Origin: Clostridia bacterium
GTDB lineage: Bacteria; Bacillota; Clostridia; Christensenellales; Pumilibacteraceae
Length of the DNA stretch: 64,000 bases
Direction: 5' to 3'
Assembly: GCA_022793815.1 (NCBI GenBank)
Contig: JAAWDP010000003.1
Span: 1 to 64,000 of the forward strand
Shown here: one piece after another, positions 34,154-43,600 of the stretch
How the letters are laid out: the number at the start of each line of letters is the position of its first letter
Numbering within the stretch: position 1 is the stretch's first letter
Made by a program: the position numbers and the translations under genes
Notes under the pieces: generated by a model
Seen by the model: only the letters and a program-made list of their open reading frames with translations
Databases searched by the model: none
What the model was told of the DNA's origin: nothing

Positions 34154-34189
34154 AAAAAAGGCATCATCACAAAAACGCAAGACGCCTTT
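34154..34189 (-). promoter_or_regulatory. Terminator-like hairpin in the leader of the giant LRR gene
   Basis: On the minus strand AAAGGC (34189-34184) pairs with GCCTTT (34163-34158) and is followed by T to 34154, with further pairing inside. It lies between the promoter (start near 34211) and ATG 34075, so it could end transcription early. It is an attenuator candidate; no competing structure was worked out. Confidence 0.45.
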
Positions 34190-34217
34190 GTCTTTCCTTA
34201 TCCCGATATTTTACGGT

Positions 34218-34247
34218 ATTATACCAGCAAATGAATCCGTTTGTCAA
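34218..34247 (-). promoter_or_regulatory. Promoter of the giant LRR gene
   Basis: On the minus strand TTGACA (34247-34242) and TATAAT (34223-34218) are 18 bases apart, giving a leader of about 135 bases. About 80 bases upstream lies TTATGCATAAGTTTTGCATAA (34324-34344 region). The rest of 34250-34435 is AT-rich without a gene. Confidence 0.85.
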
Positions 34248-34434
34248 GCATTTATATACGAATTATACATATAAATTCGGTTTTTCGCATGTTTACACAA
34301 TATTTATGTGCGTTTGGGTGTTTTATGCATAAGTTTTGCATAAAAAAGATTTGTCGACCTTTTGTCTTTCTTCTTTATTCATAAATGCGCATAGTTTTGT
34401 CTTTCGGGAAACTTCGCCGGCAAAAACTGCGGCG

Positions 34435-34470
34435 AAAAAAAGGACAAACCGAAGCGGTCTGTCCTTTTTG
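34435..34470 (-). terminator. Terminator of the rubrerythrin gene
   Basis: AGGACAAACCG (34441-34451) pairs with CGGTCTGTCCT (34455-34465) apart from one mismatch; on the minus strand a T run follows. Confidence 0.8.
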
Positions 34471-34489
34471 TTTTACTGCGTTTTTGTTT

Positions 34490-35023
34490 TTACTTTCCGA
34501 AATATCTTTTCAAAAGACCTTCGAAAGCCGCGCCGTGACGCGCTTCGTCTTTTGCCATTTCATGAACTGTGTCATGTACGGCATCGTAACCGAGCTTCTT
34601 TGCACGGGACGCTATATCCAATTTAGCCTTGCAAGCACCGCCTTCCGCAGCCACTCTCGCTTCGAGGTTGGCTTTCGTGGACGGGGAAACAACTTCGCCC
34701 AAAAGTTCGCAGAATTTAGCGGCATGTTCCGCCTCTTCGAATGCGATTCTTTTATACGCCTCGGCAACCTCGGGATAGCCCTCGCGGTCTGCCGCGCGCG
34801 ACATCGCAAGATACATTCCGACTTCGGTGCATTCGCCGTTGAAATGGTCTTTCAGTCCCTGCAAAACTTCCTTATCTTCGACCTTGCCGTCGCCCACGCC
34901 GTGAACACATGCCCAGGCAAGCGCCTCGCCCGCTTTAACAGCCTCGAATTTAGTCGCTCCGCACTGGGGGCATTTATCAACACCGTCTTCGACTATGCAA
35001 CCGCATACCAAACATCTTTTCAT
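34490..35023 (-). CDS. Reverse rubrerythrin (N-terminal rubredoxin, diiron peroxidase)
   Basis: The 177-residue protein starts with a rubredoxin-like Fe(Cys)4 site (CLVCG at about 3-7, CPQCG at about 18-22). A four-helix diiron domain follows, with glutamates in [19 protein letters not shown] and [11 protein letters not shown]. This 'reverse' order, with rubredoxin first, is typical of Clostridia, where the enzyme reduces hydrogen peroxide with electrons from NAD(P)H via rubredoxin reductase. ATG 35023 has AAGGAG upstream; the upstream frame start at 35068 is in the leader. It has its own promoter and a 5'-end hairpin, and it is divergent from a Cys-rich small protein. Confidence 0.93.
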   Translation of the reverse strand: MKRCLVCGCIVEDGVDKCPQCGATKFEAVKAGEALAWACVHGVGDGKVEDKEVLQGLKDHFNGECTEVGMYLAMSRAADREGYPEVAEAYKRIAFEEAEHAAKFCELLGEVVSPSTKANLEARVAAEGGACKAKLDIASRAKKLGYDAVHDTVHEMAKDEARHGAAFEGLLKRYFGK

Positions 35024-35054
35024 TGATTTTTTCTCCTTATAAACATTGTTATTC

Positions 35055-35077
35055 GGGGACAAAAACACCTTGTCCCC
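35055..35077 (-). promoter_or_regulatory. Hairpin at the 5' end of the rubrerythrin mRNA
   Basis: GGGGACAA (35055-35062) and TTGTCCCC (35070-35077) form a perfect 8-bp stem with a 7-base loop. The predicted transcription start is near 35079, so the hairpin would be the first element of the mRNA. It may protect the transcript from decay. Confidence 0.6.
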
Positions 35078-35085
35078 ATGTTTAA

Positions 35086-35114
35086 AGTATACTATAAAAA
35101 AGGGAAAAAGTCAA
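35086..35114 (-). promoter_or_regulatory. Promoter of rubrerythrin
   Basis: On the minus strand TTGACT (35114-35109) and TATACT (35091-35086) are 17 bases apart. The -35 box lies four bases from the inverted repeat at 35118-35145. Confidence 0.8.
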
Positions 35115-35117
35115 TCG

Positions 35118-35145
35118 TTCAATCGATAAAAATTTTTCGATTGAA
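35118..35145. promoter_or_regulatory. Inverted repeat between divergent promoters (candidate operator)
   Basis: TTCAATCG (35118-35125) and CGATTGAA (35138-35145) form a perfect 8-bp inverted repeat around a 12-base A/T centre. Its right arm covers the -35 box of the Cys-rich gene (35141-35146), and its left arm is next to the -35 box of rubrerythrin. One repressor dimer here could control both genes. Confidence 0.65.
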
Positions 35146-35170
35146 CACACCTGCGACAGCGGCATATAAT
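35141..35170 (+). promoter_or_regulatory. Promoter of the Cys-rich protein gene
   Basis: TTGAAC (35141-35146) and TATAAT (35165-35170) are 18 bases apart, about 50 bases before the start codon. Confidence 0.75.
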
Positions 35171-35222
35171 GAAACCAAGAGGGATTTTTTATGTCCCTAC
35201 TTTTTTAACGGAGGATAAAAAC

Positions 35223-35462
35223 ATGTGTGATTGTAATTGCCGTTACTCGGCAAATGTGAGCGAGGATACTTCTTTCGGAGGCTGTGACTGCGACTGCTCT
35301 TATTCGCAGGACTGCAACCGCCCCGAACAGTGCGGCTGCCATAACGAAAATTCCGCTTGCGGCTGCGGCTGCCGCTGTCACGACAACTGCGGTTGCAGAC
35401 GCAACAAATGCTGCCGCTGCGGTTTTTGCGGCTGCCTGCGCGGTATGTTCGGCTGTCGCTGA
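35223..35462 (+). CDS. Cys-rich small protein, metallothionein-like (21 Cys in 79 aa)
   Basis: ATG 35223 has GGAGG nine bases upstream. The 79-residue product has 21 cysteines, mostly in CxC and CC arrangements (CDCNC, CDCDC, CGCGCRC, CCRCGFCGC), three histidines and many Arg/Asn/Asp. This density and spacing recall metallothioneins and would bind several soft metal ions; the family cannot be named with certainty. There is no signal peptide. It is divergent from rubrerythrin across one shared inverted repeat, which points to metal or peroxide control. Alternatives are a Cys-rich spore-coat-type protein or an Fe-S storage peptide. Confidence 0.7.
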   Translation: MCDCNCRYSANVSEDTSFGGCDCDCSYSQDCNRPEQCGCHNENSACGCGCRCHDNCGCRRNKCCRCGFCGCLRGMFGCR

Positions 35463-35489
35463 TAAATTCCCACCCCGAACGCACCTTTG

Positions 35490-35540
35490 AAATAAAAGAA
35501 ACCTCCGTAAGAGCCGCGGCCCTTGCGGAGGTCTTTGATT
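35490..35540. terminator. Bidirectional terminator between the Cys-rich gene and the lipoprotein operon
   Basis: ACCTCCGTAAG (35501-35511) pairs with CTTGCGGAGGT (35522-35532) with one mismatch. The T run is better on the minus strand, so it mainly ends the GH3-lipoprotein operon and also faces the Cys-rich gene. Confidence 0.75.
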
Positions 35541-35563
35541 TGTAAAACCGTATTATCCGTCCG

Positions 35564-38434
35564 TCAAGCGGCGACGGATGCTATCGGTTTGTACGGAGAA
35601 GCAATTGCATTATTCGCCGCCTCTATCGCAACGGCGCGGTATGCCTCGTTCACCACGGGCGGAGCAAACGTGCAGGTGTAAAGCGATTTGCCCGTAAGCG
35701 TTCCGACAAGCGTAAGACCTATAAGGTATCTGCCGTAGGAATAGCTCATGTGGTAACCGTCGCGGGTTATAGTGTCGCCTATGAACGACGAACGGGCGTT
35801 CTGGACCGCCGTACCGCTGGGAATAACGAATTCCAGCGTGTCACGCGATTCCACAACCTGCTTGACGGTGTCGGAATTGGCTTGATACATCTTGTTTTGG
35901 TCGGCGTCGTAATATTTTTGGAACGCTTCCAATCTGTCCTTATTACTCACGTCTTGCTGATATGACCAGGTAAGGTGGAAACCGAATCTCGCTTTACAGC
36001 CCTCGGGGAGTTTGCCGCGCACGTAGGAAATGAGTTCGTCCAGCCTGCCGTAGGTATCGGGTCTGCCCGTGGCGTCGCTCTGTTGCTGGAACAGTACGAA
36101 ATCCCAATCCTCGCTTGCTATCGCGTCGCCCATCTTATAGTTGTCTTTCGCTCCGTTTACAAGATTTTCGACCTTGTTTCCGTTTGTGTAAGTGAAATAT
36201 TTATACACGGCGGCATTGTTTTTGGCGTTGTCTGCATGCATGTCTATCGTGCACGCGCTGAGTTTTATGTTGCCTATGACAACGTCTATTCCCATTCCCG
36301 ACGCTATTTCGAAAACATACTCCATCAAGTCTTCCGAATAACTGTTGCCTATCGAAAGAATTTTAAGCACTCCGTCCTTTTTCCAAGCATTGTCTATGAT
36401 GGATTTCTGTGCCGTTTCCGACGTGCGCACTACAACGGTAAGTCCGTTCGGCGCAGCGAACGAAGCGGTGTTTTCTCCGAGAGAGTAATTTTGAGAATTC
36501 AATACGGGCAGCACCAAAGTGTTTGCCGAAGTCGACTTCATCATATAGTCGCAGTGCTTGCAGAGCAATGCCGCCTCGCCCTCTTTTGTCGCGGTAGGTG
36601 CTTTCGTAACAAACCAAGCCATGTCATGAACATTGCCGACGGTCTTGTTTTCGACATGCGCCGCGGTGCTCACTTCTATATAGTCGATACTCGAAGCAAA
36701 TCCGACGGTCGCGTCCTCGTTTGTTTCGTCGTGCTGCATTTCGCACACAACGTCGTTGTCGCCCTCTTTAAGCGAGACGGATGCCGTAAACGTGACCCAG
36801 TCGTGTCCTTTTAAAATCAATGCGGTCGTCTTGCCTGCGTCTTTACTAACCGTGACGTCGTCGGCAAACACGCTTTCTCCGCCGACAGTGACCTTCCACA
36901 GCTTGTTCAGTTCGATGCTCGCCGCGCTCATAACGGGTTTTGCTATACATAATGTCAAAGTCGCCTTTGCCGCCTTGTCGGCCTTCAGTTTGAACTCCAC
37001 CTTATCTCCCGTTTTATAATCGTAAGGGGTTGCCGAGCCCGTCTGATGCGCGGGATTTTTGACGGCGTCGCCGGGATTCAGATATGCCGCGCCGCTTGCT
37101 CTGGCAACATACGCGCCGATGTACGCCACGTCGTTTTTACAGTCCAAACTCGGATAATCCGCCAAAGTTACTTTTCCGTATTCGCTTTCGTAACGGTAGG
37201 TATTAATTTTGCCGAGTGCGGGAATTACCGCGTTTTCAAAAGTAAATGTCTCGGAATCATACTCGTAAGTGTATGTGCCGACGCCGTTTTCCGTTTGGGT
37301 CGCTTCCTTTATCGGCGTACAGGAAGTATAATTTTCGGGTGCGAGTTTGGGCAGTTTGTGCATGGGCGCAACCGCGTTGCATACCGAGCATTTCTTACCC
37401 AGCCAGCCCACCTCTCCGACGGTGGGAGCAACCGCCACTTCCCATTCGCCCGCGTCCGCCGCCACGGTGTGCGAAAATTTTTCCGTTTTATCCGTAAGCA
37501 CCGCGTCCGCCGTGAGTTCTATGTAATCTATGGGACCTGCGTTTGCCGTACCCTTTATCAAAAACTCTATGTCGTTGTCGCCCTTATTCAGTTTGACGTT
37601 CATAACTATGTCTTTCCACTGGAATTCGGAATACGTTATGACGTCTGCATTCGAGTCGCGGTATTCGTCGCCGTTTATCATATCCGCGCCGTACTGGTAC
37701 ATGTTGGATGTGAAATAGCGCTGTTCGCCGTTTACGAACATATCGTACATTGCCGTAAATCTTTTGACCTTGGCTCTCCATCGAGTCTTTTTGGATTCGT
37801 AAGCCGTTCTGTTGCTTACCCTTATCTTGAGCTTCGCCACGGTGTCCTTATCGCTGTTTACCGTCCAGCCGACCCCGTATCTGCCTGCCGCGCCGTCCAC
37901 GGTATTGCCGCCGACACCCGTCTTTCTCACATTGAGAAGATAGCCGCCGCTTGCCTCCGCAGACGGGCTGATATAACTGCAATTGTACTGTTCCGTTGAG
38001 TCTGCTATGATATGTCCCTCTTCCGACTCGAAACGGTAGGTTTTGAGATTGCTTTCGGCGTTTGAAACATTGATACCCGTCACGAAAGCCGTCTTGTCTT
38101 CGTATGTGACCTCGACGAACTTATTTTCTTCGTCGAGCGCGCCCAACTCGGCAACCTTATACTCGGAATCGCTCAGCTCTTTCGATTCGCCGTTATCGTA
38201 CTTTGCCGTAACTTTCATTCCCGACGGGTCGAACGACTCGCCGATTTCGTAAATCATTTTATCCGGATTTTTCGTAATCTCTATTTCCGTGAGCACTTTC
38301 TGCTCGGGCACAGGCGGATTCGGTTCCGGTCCCGGCTCGGGTCCGGGTCCCGGCTTTTCGGCGCCGCATGCCGCAATGCAGCAAAGCGTCAAAGCCATAA
38401 AGATACAAAGCAATATTCTTGCAAATTTCTTCAT
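35564..38434 (-). CDS. Lipoprotein with Ig-like, CBM-like and DUF4886 (SGNH) domains
   Basis: The 956-residue protein has a lipobox IAAC (Cys23) and a Pro/Gly/Glu linker. A bacterial Ig-like domain follows (about 45-120, with the FDPSGMKVTAKY pattern), then two CBM6/35-like beta-sandwiches (starting YRFESEEG and YRYESEYG), each followed by a small CxxC module. At the C terminus (about 690-930) is a DUF4886 domain with GNSYSED as the nucleophile block, the WDFVLFQQQSD block and a late DGYHMS, a GDSL/SGNH-type hydrolase layout. A carbohydrate esterase acting with the GH3 enzyme of the same operon is a fair inference. It is the last gene of that operon. Confidence 0.8.
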   Translation of the reverse strand: MKKFARILLCIFMALTLCCIAACGAEKPGPGPEPGPEPNPPVPEQKVLTEIEITKNPDKMIYEIGESFDPSGMKVTAKYDNGESKELSDSEYKVAELGALDEENKFVEVTYEDKTAFVTGINVSNAESNLKTYRFESEEGHIIADSTEQYNCSYISPSAEASGGYLLNVRKTGVGGNTVDGAAGRYGVGWTVNSDKDTVAKLKIRVSNRTAYESKKTRWRAKVKRFTAMYDMFVNGEQRYFTSNMYQYGADMINGDEYRDSNADVITYSEFQWKDIVMNVKLNKGDNDIEFLIKGTANAGPIDYIELTADAVLTDKTEKFSHTVAADAGEWEVAVAPTVGEVGWLGKKCSVCNAVAPMHKLPKLAPENYTSCTPIKEATQTENGVGTYTYEYDSETFTFENAVIPALGKINTYRYESEYGKVTLADYPSLDCKNDVAYIGAYVARASGAAYLNPGDAVKNPAHQTGSATPYDYKTGDKVEFKLKADKAAKATLTLCIAKPVMSAASIELNKLWKVTVGGESVFADDVTVSKDAGKTTALILKGHDWVTFTASVSLKEGDNDVVCEMQHDETNEDATVGFASSIDYIEVSTAAHVENKTVGNVHDMAWFVTKAPTATKEGEAALLCKHCDYMMKSTSANTLVLPVLNSQNYSLGENTASFAAPNGLTVVVRTSETAQKSIIDNAWKKDGVLKILSIGNSYSEDLMEYVFEIASGMGIDVVIGNIKLSACTIDMHADNAKNNAAVYKYFTYTNGNKVENLVNGAKDNYKMGDAIASEDWDFVLFQQQSDATGRPDTYGRLDELISYVRGKLPEGCKARFGFHLTWSYQQDVSNKDRLEAFQKYYDADQNKMYQANSDTVKQVVESRDTLEFVIPSGTAVQNARSSFIGDTITRDGYHMSYSYGRYLIGLTLVGTLTGKSLYTCTFAPPVVNEAYRAVAIEAANNAIASPYKPIASVAA

Positions 38435-38452
38435 TTTCGTTCTCCTTATCTC

Positions 38453-40576
38453 TTACGGTTCGGGCTCGGGCGAAGGCTGCTCGGGCTCGGTCGGCGCTTC
38501 CTTTTCCAAATAGTTTATCACTATCGCGCCGCCCTGTACGGGACGATAGGTGTATTCGCCCCAAACCGAACCGTCGGGCATAGTTACCTGTCTGTAATCG
38601 GAATTTTGTTTGCTTATAACGGGAATCTCTATTGTCTTGACGTTTTTGGTTTTCAGCGTCATACCGCAATTCACGCAATTTGCGTCATGCGCCGAACCCG
38701 TTATTTCGTTCGTTTCGGGATTGTCGATATGCCCGGGAACTTTTGTCAGAGTCCAGCCTCTCACATGTGCGACGGTCTTTTCCGTCTTGTCCATAAGTAT
38801 CGCGGTGCTGTCGATTTCGATACAGTCGAAATTGCTTTTGAAGCCGACGGTTTCGTCCTCTTCGTCTTCGTTATGCTGCATTTCGCATACGATTTCGTTG
38901 TCGCCCGATTTCAGCGGCACATTGACTTCGAGAGTTACCCAATCGCAATATGCGGGAGCGGTTTTGGAATTGTTCGCGCTGCCTACGGCAATCATGACGT
39001 CGTCCGCAAAAGCATTTACACCGTTCACTTTGACAAGCCACACTTTGTTTATCTCTATTTCCGCTTTTCCCGAAATGACGGGTTTGGCTACCCGAAGCGC
39101 AAGGTTTGCGGTTACGGCTTTATCGGAGGAAAGCGTATAAGCTATCCTATTGCCAGCCACCCCCATATTGCCGAGGTAGATTTGTCCGCTTGCTTCGGAA
39201 ACGTCGCGCCCGAGTTTCGTGCCGCCCGTTCCGACGTCTGCGCCCGTGCTTACCACGTTGTCGGCGCAGTTGACGTTTTTACCGTCTTCGGTTTTGCCCG
39301 TGACGTGTCCGTCCTCGCCTTCGAGGCGGTAGACATTATGTTTGCCCTTAGCTGGAATAACCGTGTTTTTCAATTCAAACGTCTGACCGTCGAACGAAAA
39401 AGTGTAAGTTCCCAAACCGTCCTCGGTCTCGGTCGCCTCTTTGGTCGCCGTTACCGATTCGTACTTATCGGTTTCGATGAGCGCGGGGATTTTTTCCATA
39501 GCAACGACCTTGTTGCAGACAGCGCAGAGTTTGCCTATCCAGCCCACGTCGTAACGGGAAGGATTCCGAACTATCTCCCACTGTTCGGAGGCATCGTCGG
39601 AAACGGCGTGTTTCGTCGGCTGCGTCTTATCGGTAAGCACGGCGTCCGCGGACACGAGCTCCATATAATCTATCGCGCCTGCGTCCTTGCCTTTGCTGCT
39701 GACGTTGAACCAAATTTCGTTGTCGCCTTTTTTAAGGTCTATGTTGAACTCCACCGTGCGGAACTGATACTGCGAATAAATCTGAATCGAGTTGGAACCA
39801 GTGCCGTAAGCGGTCATCACGGTGTTTTCCTCGAACTTCTCGCCGTTGATGAATATACCCCACATTTCGCTGAGGTTCTTTTTGTAAGCGCGCCAGTTGT
39901 TGTCGGGGTTGTACGCGCCGACGTACTTCGTATCCGTCTTTGTGCGCAGACTGCTTCTTATTCTGAACCTTACCGTGGTGACTTTGTCGCTGTGGACAAC
40001 CCACTTCGGTCCGACGTGAGTAGCGGGATTGTCGGGGTCGGTACCGCCCTTTATGTGGTCGCCGCCCTTATCGTTGTTGCGCACGTCGAGAACATAGCCC
40101 TGACTCGTACCTGCCGCGGGACGTATATAGGAACAGTTGAAAGCGGTGTTTCCTTTGAGTATCTGTGCCTCTTCTGCTTCGAAACGGTAGACCGTGCCCG
40201 TTATTTCGGGGTCCTCGACAAGCACTCCGTCGAAGTGGGTCATCTTGTTTTTATAAATGACCGTGATTTCCTGATTGGGCGTTCTTTCCAACGGACCGCT
40301 CGGGTCTATCTCGTAATCCGTGACGACCTCGGTCGAATAGTCGGAATAGACAGCCGTCACTTCCATCCCCGTCGGGTCGAAAGTTTCGCCCGTGTAATAT
40401 TCCATTTTATCGGGGTATCGGGTGACTTCGATTTTTTCGATTACATTCTCCGGCAAAGGCTTGGGACCCGGATTAGGGGCGTCGGGTGTTTTGCCGCCGC
40501 ATGCCGCAAACGCGCAAATGCTCAATACCATAACCGAGGCAAACAGCATGCCCAGCAGTTTTTTGAATTTCGCCAT
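38453..40576 (-). CDS. Lipoprotein with Ig-like and CBM-like domains, paralogue of the next gene
   Basis: The 707-residue protein has a lipobox FAAC (Cys26) followed by a Pro-rich linker. An Ig-like domain comes next (FDPTGMEVTAVY), then two CBM6/35-like domains (YRFEAEEA and YRLEGEDG), each followed by a CxxC module (CAVCN, CVNCG). It ends in an acidic Pro/Glu tail with no hydrolase domain. The domain order and many residues match the 956-residue lipoprotein 18 bases downstream, so they arose by duplication and one kept or gained the DUF4886 domain. Probably binds glycans at the cell surface for the GH3 enzyme. Confidence 0.78.
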   Translation of the reverse strand: MAKFKKLLGMLFASVMVLSICAFAACGGKTPDAPNPGPKPLPENVIEKIEVTRYPDKMEYYTGETFDPTGMEVTAVYSDYSTEVVTDYEIDPSGPLERTPNQEITVIYKNKMTHFDGVLVEDPEITGTVYRFEAEEAQILKGNTAFNCSYIRPAAGTSQGYVLDVRNNDKGGDHIKGGTDPDNPATHVGPKWVVHSDKVTTVRFRIRSSLRTKTDTKYVGAYNPDNNWRAYKKNLSEMWGIFINGEKFEENTVMTAYGTGSNSIQIYSQYQFRTVEFNIDLKKGDNEIWFNVSSKGKDAGAIDYMELVSADAVLTDKTQPTKHAVSDDASEQWEIVRNPSRYDVGWIGKLCAVCNKVVAMEKIPALIETDKYESVTATKEATETEDGLGTYTFSFDGQTFELKNTVIPAKGKHNVYRLEGEDGHVTGKTEDGKNVNCADNVVSTGADVGTGGTKLGRDVSEASGQIYLGNMGVAGNRIAYTLSSDKAVTANLALRVAKPVISGKAEIEINKVWLVKVNGVNAFADDVMIAVGSANNSKTAPAYCDWVTLEVNVPLKSGDNEIVCEMQHNEDEEDETVGFKSNFDCIEIDSTAILMDKTEKTVAHVRGWTLTKVPGHIDNPETNEITGSAHDANCVNCGMTLKTKNVKTIEIPVISKQNSDYRQVTMPDGSVWGEYTYRPVQGGAIVINYLEKEAPTEPEQPSPEPEP

Positions 40577-40624
40577 ACTTTTATCTCCTTTTCTTTGATG
40601 CGCGCGGTGTTGCCGCCGCGAAAT

Positions 40625-43600
40625 TTACATTGCTTCTTCGCTTATCTGCCGCTTCTTATTCAGATACACCGCCGCTATTTCATAGGCAAGAAACAGCGCG
40701 CTGAGTACCGCCAGCACGGTTATTACGATTTTGCCGACTTCGAGAGCCGTGACCCACGCGGGTGTTATTTTGATGAAAATAGTGCTTGCGCTGACACCGT
40801 TCATTACGTTTGAATGAACTACGGTATACAGAACGTGGTGCGCGGATTCACGCATTGCCCACGCCATTTCCGAATAATACTTTTCGTATTTTTCGAATAC
40901 GCCCGTCACCTGCCCGTCGGGCAAATCGTTGCCGTTGAGCACACCGACGGGATAGAACATATACGATTGTTTATAGTCGGAAACCGCTATACCCGTCATT
41001 CCGAATTCCCCGTGAAGCACGCTCTTGCAGAAGCCCTGCGCTCCCGACCAAGTTGCTCCGAGCGCATTATAGCCCGTCATGACGCCTTCCACGCCGCCGA
41101 CCTCGATTGCTATTTGGAATGCTTTGAGGTAAACTTCGCGCATGGTCTGCTCGTTGAACCAAGTATTTATACCGTGACGATTGGTTTCCTGGTCGTTGAG
41201 CACACAGTGTTTGAGATAGATGTAAAGTCCTTTTTCGCTCATGCCCTCGCTCATAGCGGCAATGCTCATGCCCGAAAGAAAAGGGTCTTCGCTGTAATAC
41301 TCGAAATTGCGTCCGTTGTAAGCCGCGCGGTATAGGTTGCCGCCCGGTCCGTAAAGACCGTTATAACCCACCCACAAAGCGTCCTCGCCCCATTGCTCGC
41401 CGAGACGTTTCTGCAAATCGTGATTGAAGGTGGACGCCACCGTCGCATTGCAGGGATAAGTATTGCTTTGGTTGCCCGTGATTCTCGGGTCGTTTTTATC
41501 CGCGAGCATATACTCCTGACCGCGCGTATTCGTCTGCCAGTTTTTCACGCCGCCGCTGCCGTTATGGTCCAGCGTTTCGGGCTTGCCCAAACGGTTGAGT
41601 CCTACGGTGGTTCTGAAACCGTTGCTTAAAAGCGCAACCGTTTCTTTAAAAGTCAGCTGATCCAAAAACTCGTCCCACAGCGGGTCGTCGTAAGGAATCC
41701 ACTCGTCGGTAGGCTCTCCGTTTTCGTCGGAGAAAACGCGCAAATCGATAAGCAGCAGTCCGTTGTCCTGCCCGTATTTCGGGTACTCTTTTATTTCGGT
41801 ATCCCTTTCGAGCGCGCTGCCCTGAGAAATGTTGTACATCTCGTTCATCTTAGCCGTGCGTGCAAGCGATACGCCCTTTGTCGGAAGCGTTCCCGCCCAG
41901 TCGCTGCGCGTCGTATATTTGAAGTCGGCGGCGTTTGCTCCGTCGGGTTCGAACAAAAGGATGTCCGCGTCGTCGAAACGGTTGACTATCGGGGTGCCGT
42001 TTGCGGACTTGGAATAAGCCGTCGTATTAAGCGACTTTTCATTATAGGACTTGACGAGATTTTTGTCGCCGAGAGTAGTGCTGCCGCGCGCCGAAAGTTT
42101 GGATTCCGCCACGTTTTTGGCTTTGAGAATATTGTTTGCCGCATCGTGCGCGTCGCGGGCCGCGGTAAAATAATAATCGCCTGCGTCCACTATGTACGTA
42201 CGTGCTTTGTATGCGTCGTAAGAGGCAAACTCGCGCCGGTTTACTTCGACGCTCACGGTTTCGCTTGCGCCCGCATCGAGCACTTGCGTTTTTGCGTAGC
42301 CTACAAGTTCGACCGAGGCTTTTTCTATTTTATTTTCAATGTCGTAGTCCGTGTACGGTTTTTGCAGATAGAACTGCACCGCTTCTTTACCCGCCTTGCT
42401 TCCCGTGTTAGTAACTTTCACGCTGAGCGTGTAAACGTCCTTGACGGGTCCCGTGACCTTGAAATCGGAATAAGCGAAATCGGTATAGGAAAGTCCGTAG
42501 CCGAACGGATATTCCACCGCTCCGTAATAATCGAACGCGCCCGCATTGCCTCGCCCCGTGACCGAGTCTTCATAGCGCGTTTCGGTATAGCGGTAGCCCA
42601 TGTAGATGCCTTCCTGATAGACCACATAGTTTTTTCTTATCGCATCGCCGCTTCCGCCCGAATAAGTAAAGTTTCCGAAGTTGACCATCGCGGGATTTGC
42701 CGAGTGGTCTTTCCAAAAGGTCGCGGAAAGTTTGCCCGACGGATTTACCTTTCCGGCAAGAATGTTTCCTATCGCTCTCGTTCCGCCTATCGAGCGGTTG
42801 CCCGCTATGCCGTATGTACCGCCGCCTCCGAGCGAGCCCGTCCACAAAAGAGCGTCTACGCCGAGCGCAGGGTCGTCGAGTCCGCAGACTTGGTAAGCGC
42901 TGTTCATTATGACAACGATTTTGCCGAACGTGCCCTTCTCTTTCTCCGCTTTGAGGTTTTTGAGAACATCGAGTTCGGTTGGCGAAAGCGCAAGATAGTC
43001 GCCGTCCGTCATATCGTTTTTATCGCCGGTATTTATATCGAGGTCCGCGCCCTCTCCGCCCATACGCGCAATCACGAAAACCGCGGCATCCGCTTTTGCG
43101 GTCTTGGCGTTTGTCGTTATCTGAGACCAGCTTGCGTCGCCTATCGACCAATATTTAGCCGTGCCCGAGCCTGTGCCCTGACGCGCATAGTTTTTGTTGG
43201 CTTTATACCAATCGTAAAGTTCGTCGTTGACTTTGAGTCCCGCGGATTTAAGACCCTCCCGCATCAAATCGTTGCCGGGTTTGGTCTTGTCGTTTCCGCC
43301 GCTGCCCGTACCCGTAAGCGCGGGATATACGCTGCTTGCGCCGAACAGGCTGACGCTTGCCCCGTCTTTGAGAGGCAGAGCATTTTCGTTTTTGAGAAGC
43401 ACCGAGCCTTCCGCCACTATTTCCTCGGATATTTTATCGCTGTTTTCTATGACGGAGTCGAGGCTTTCGTTTACGCTTTTATAATATGTATAATCCTTTT
43501 CTTCGCCGTCGTCCTCTTTATCTATGCGTTGCTGAGTCTGTATTCCGAAGAAACTGTTGATTGCAATACTGTTTTCCGTAAGAATGCCTCCGCCCACAAA

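Noticed and set aside
38606..40813. 735-codon plus-strand frame opposite the 707-aa lipoprotein gene
   Set aside because: The minus strand has signal peptide, lipobox and domain structure; the plus frame is a by-product of codon bias.
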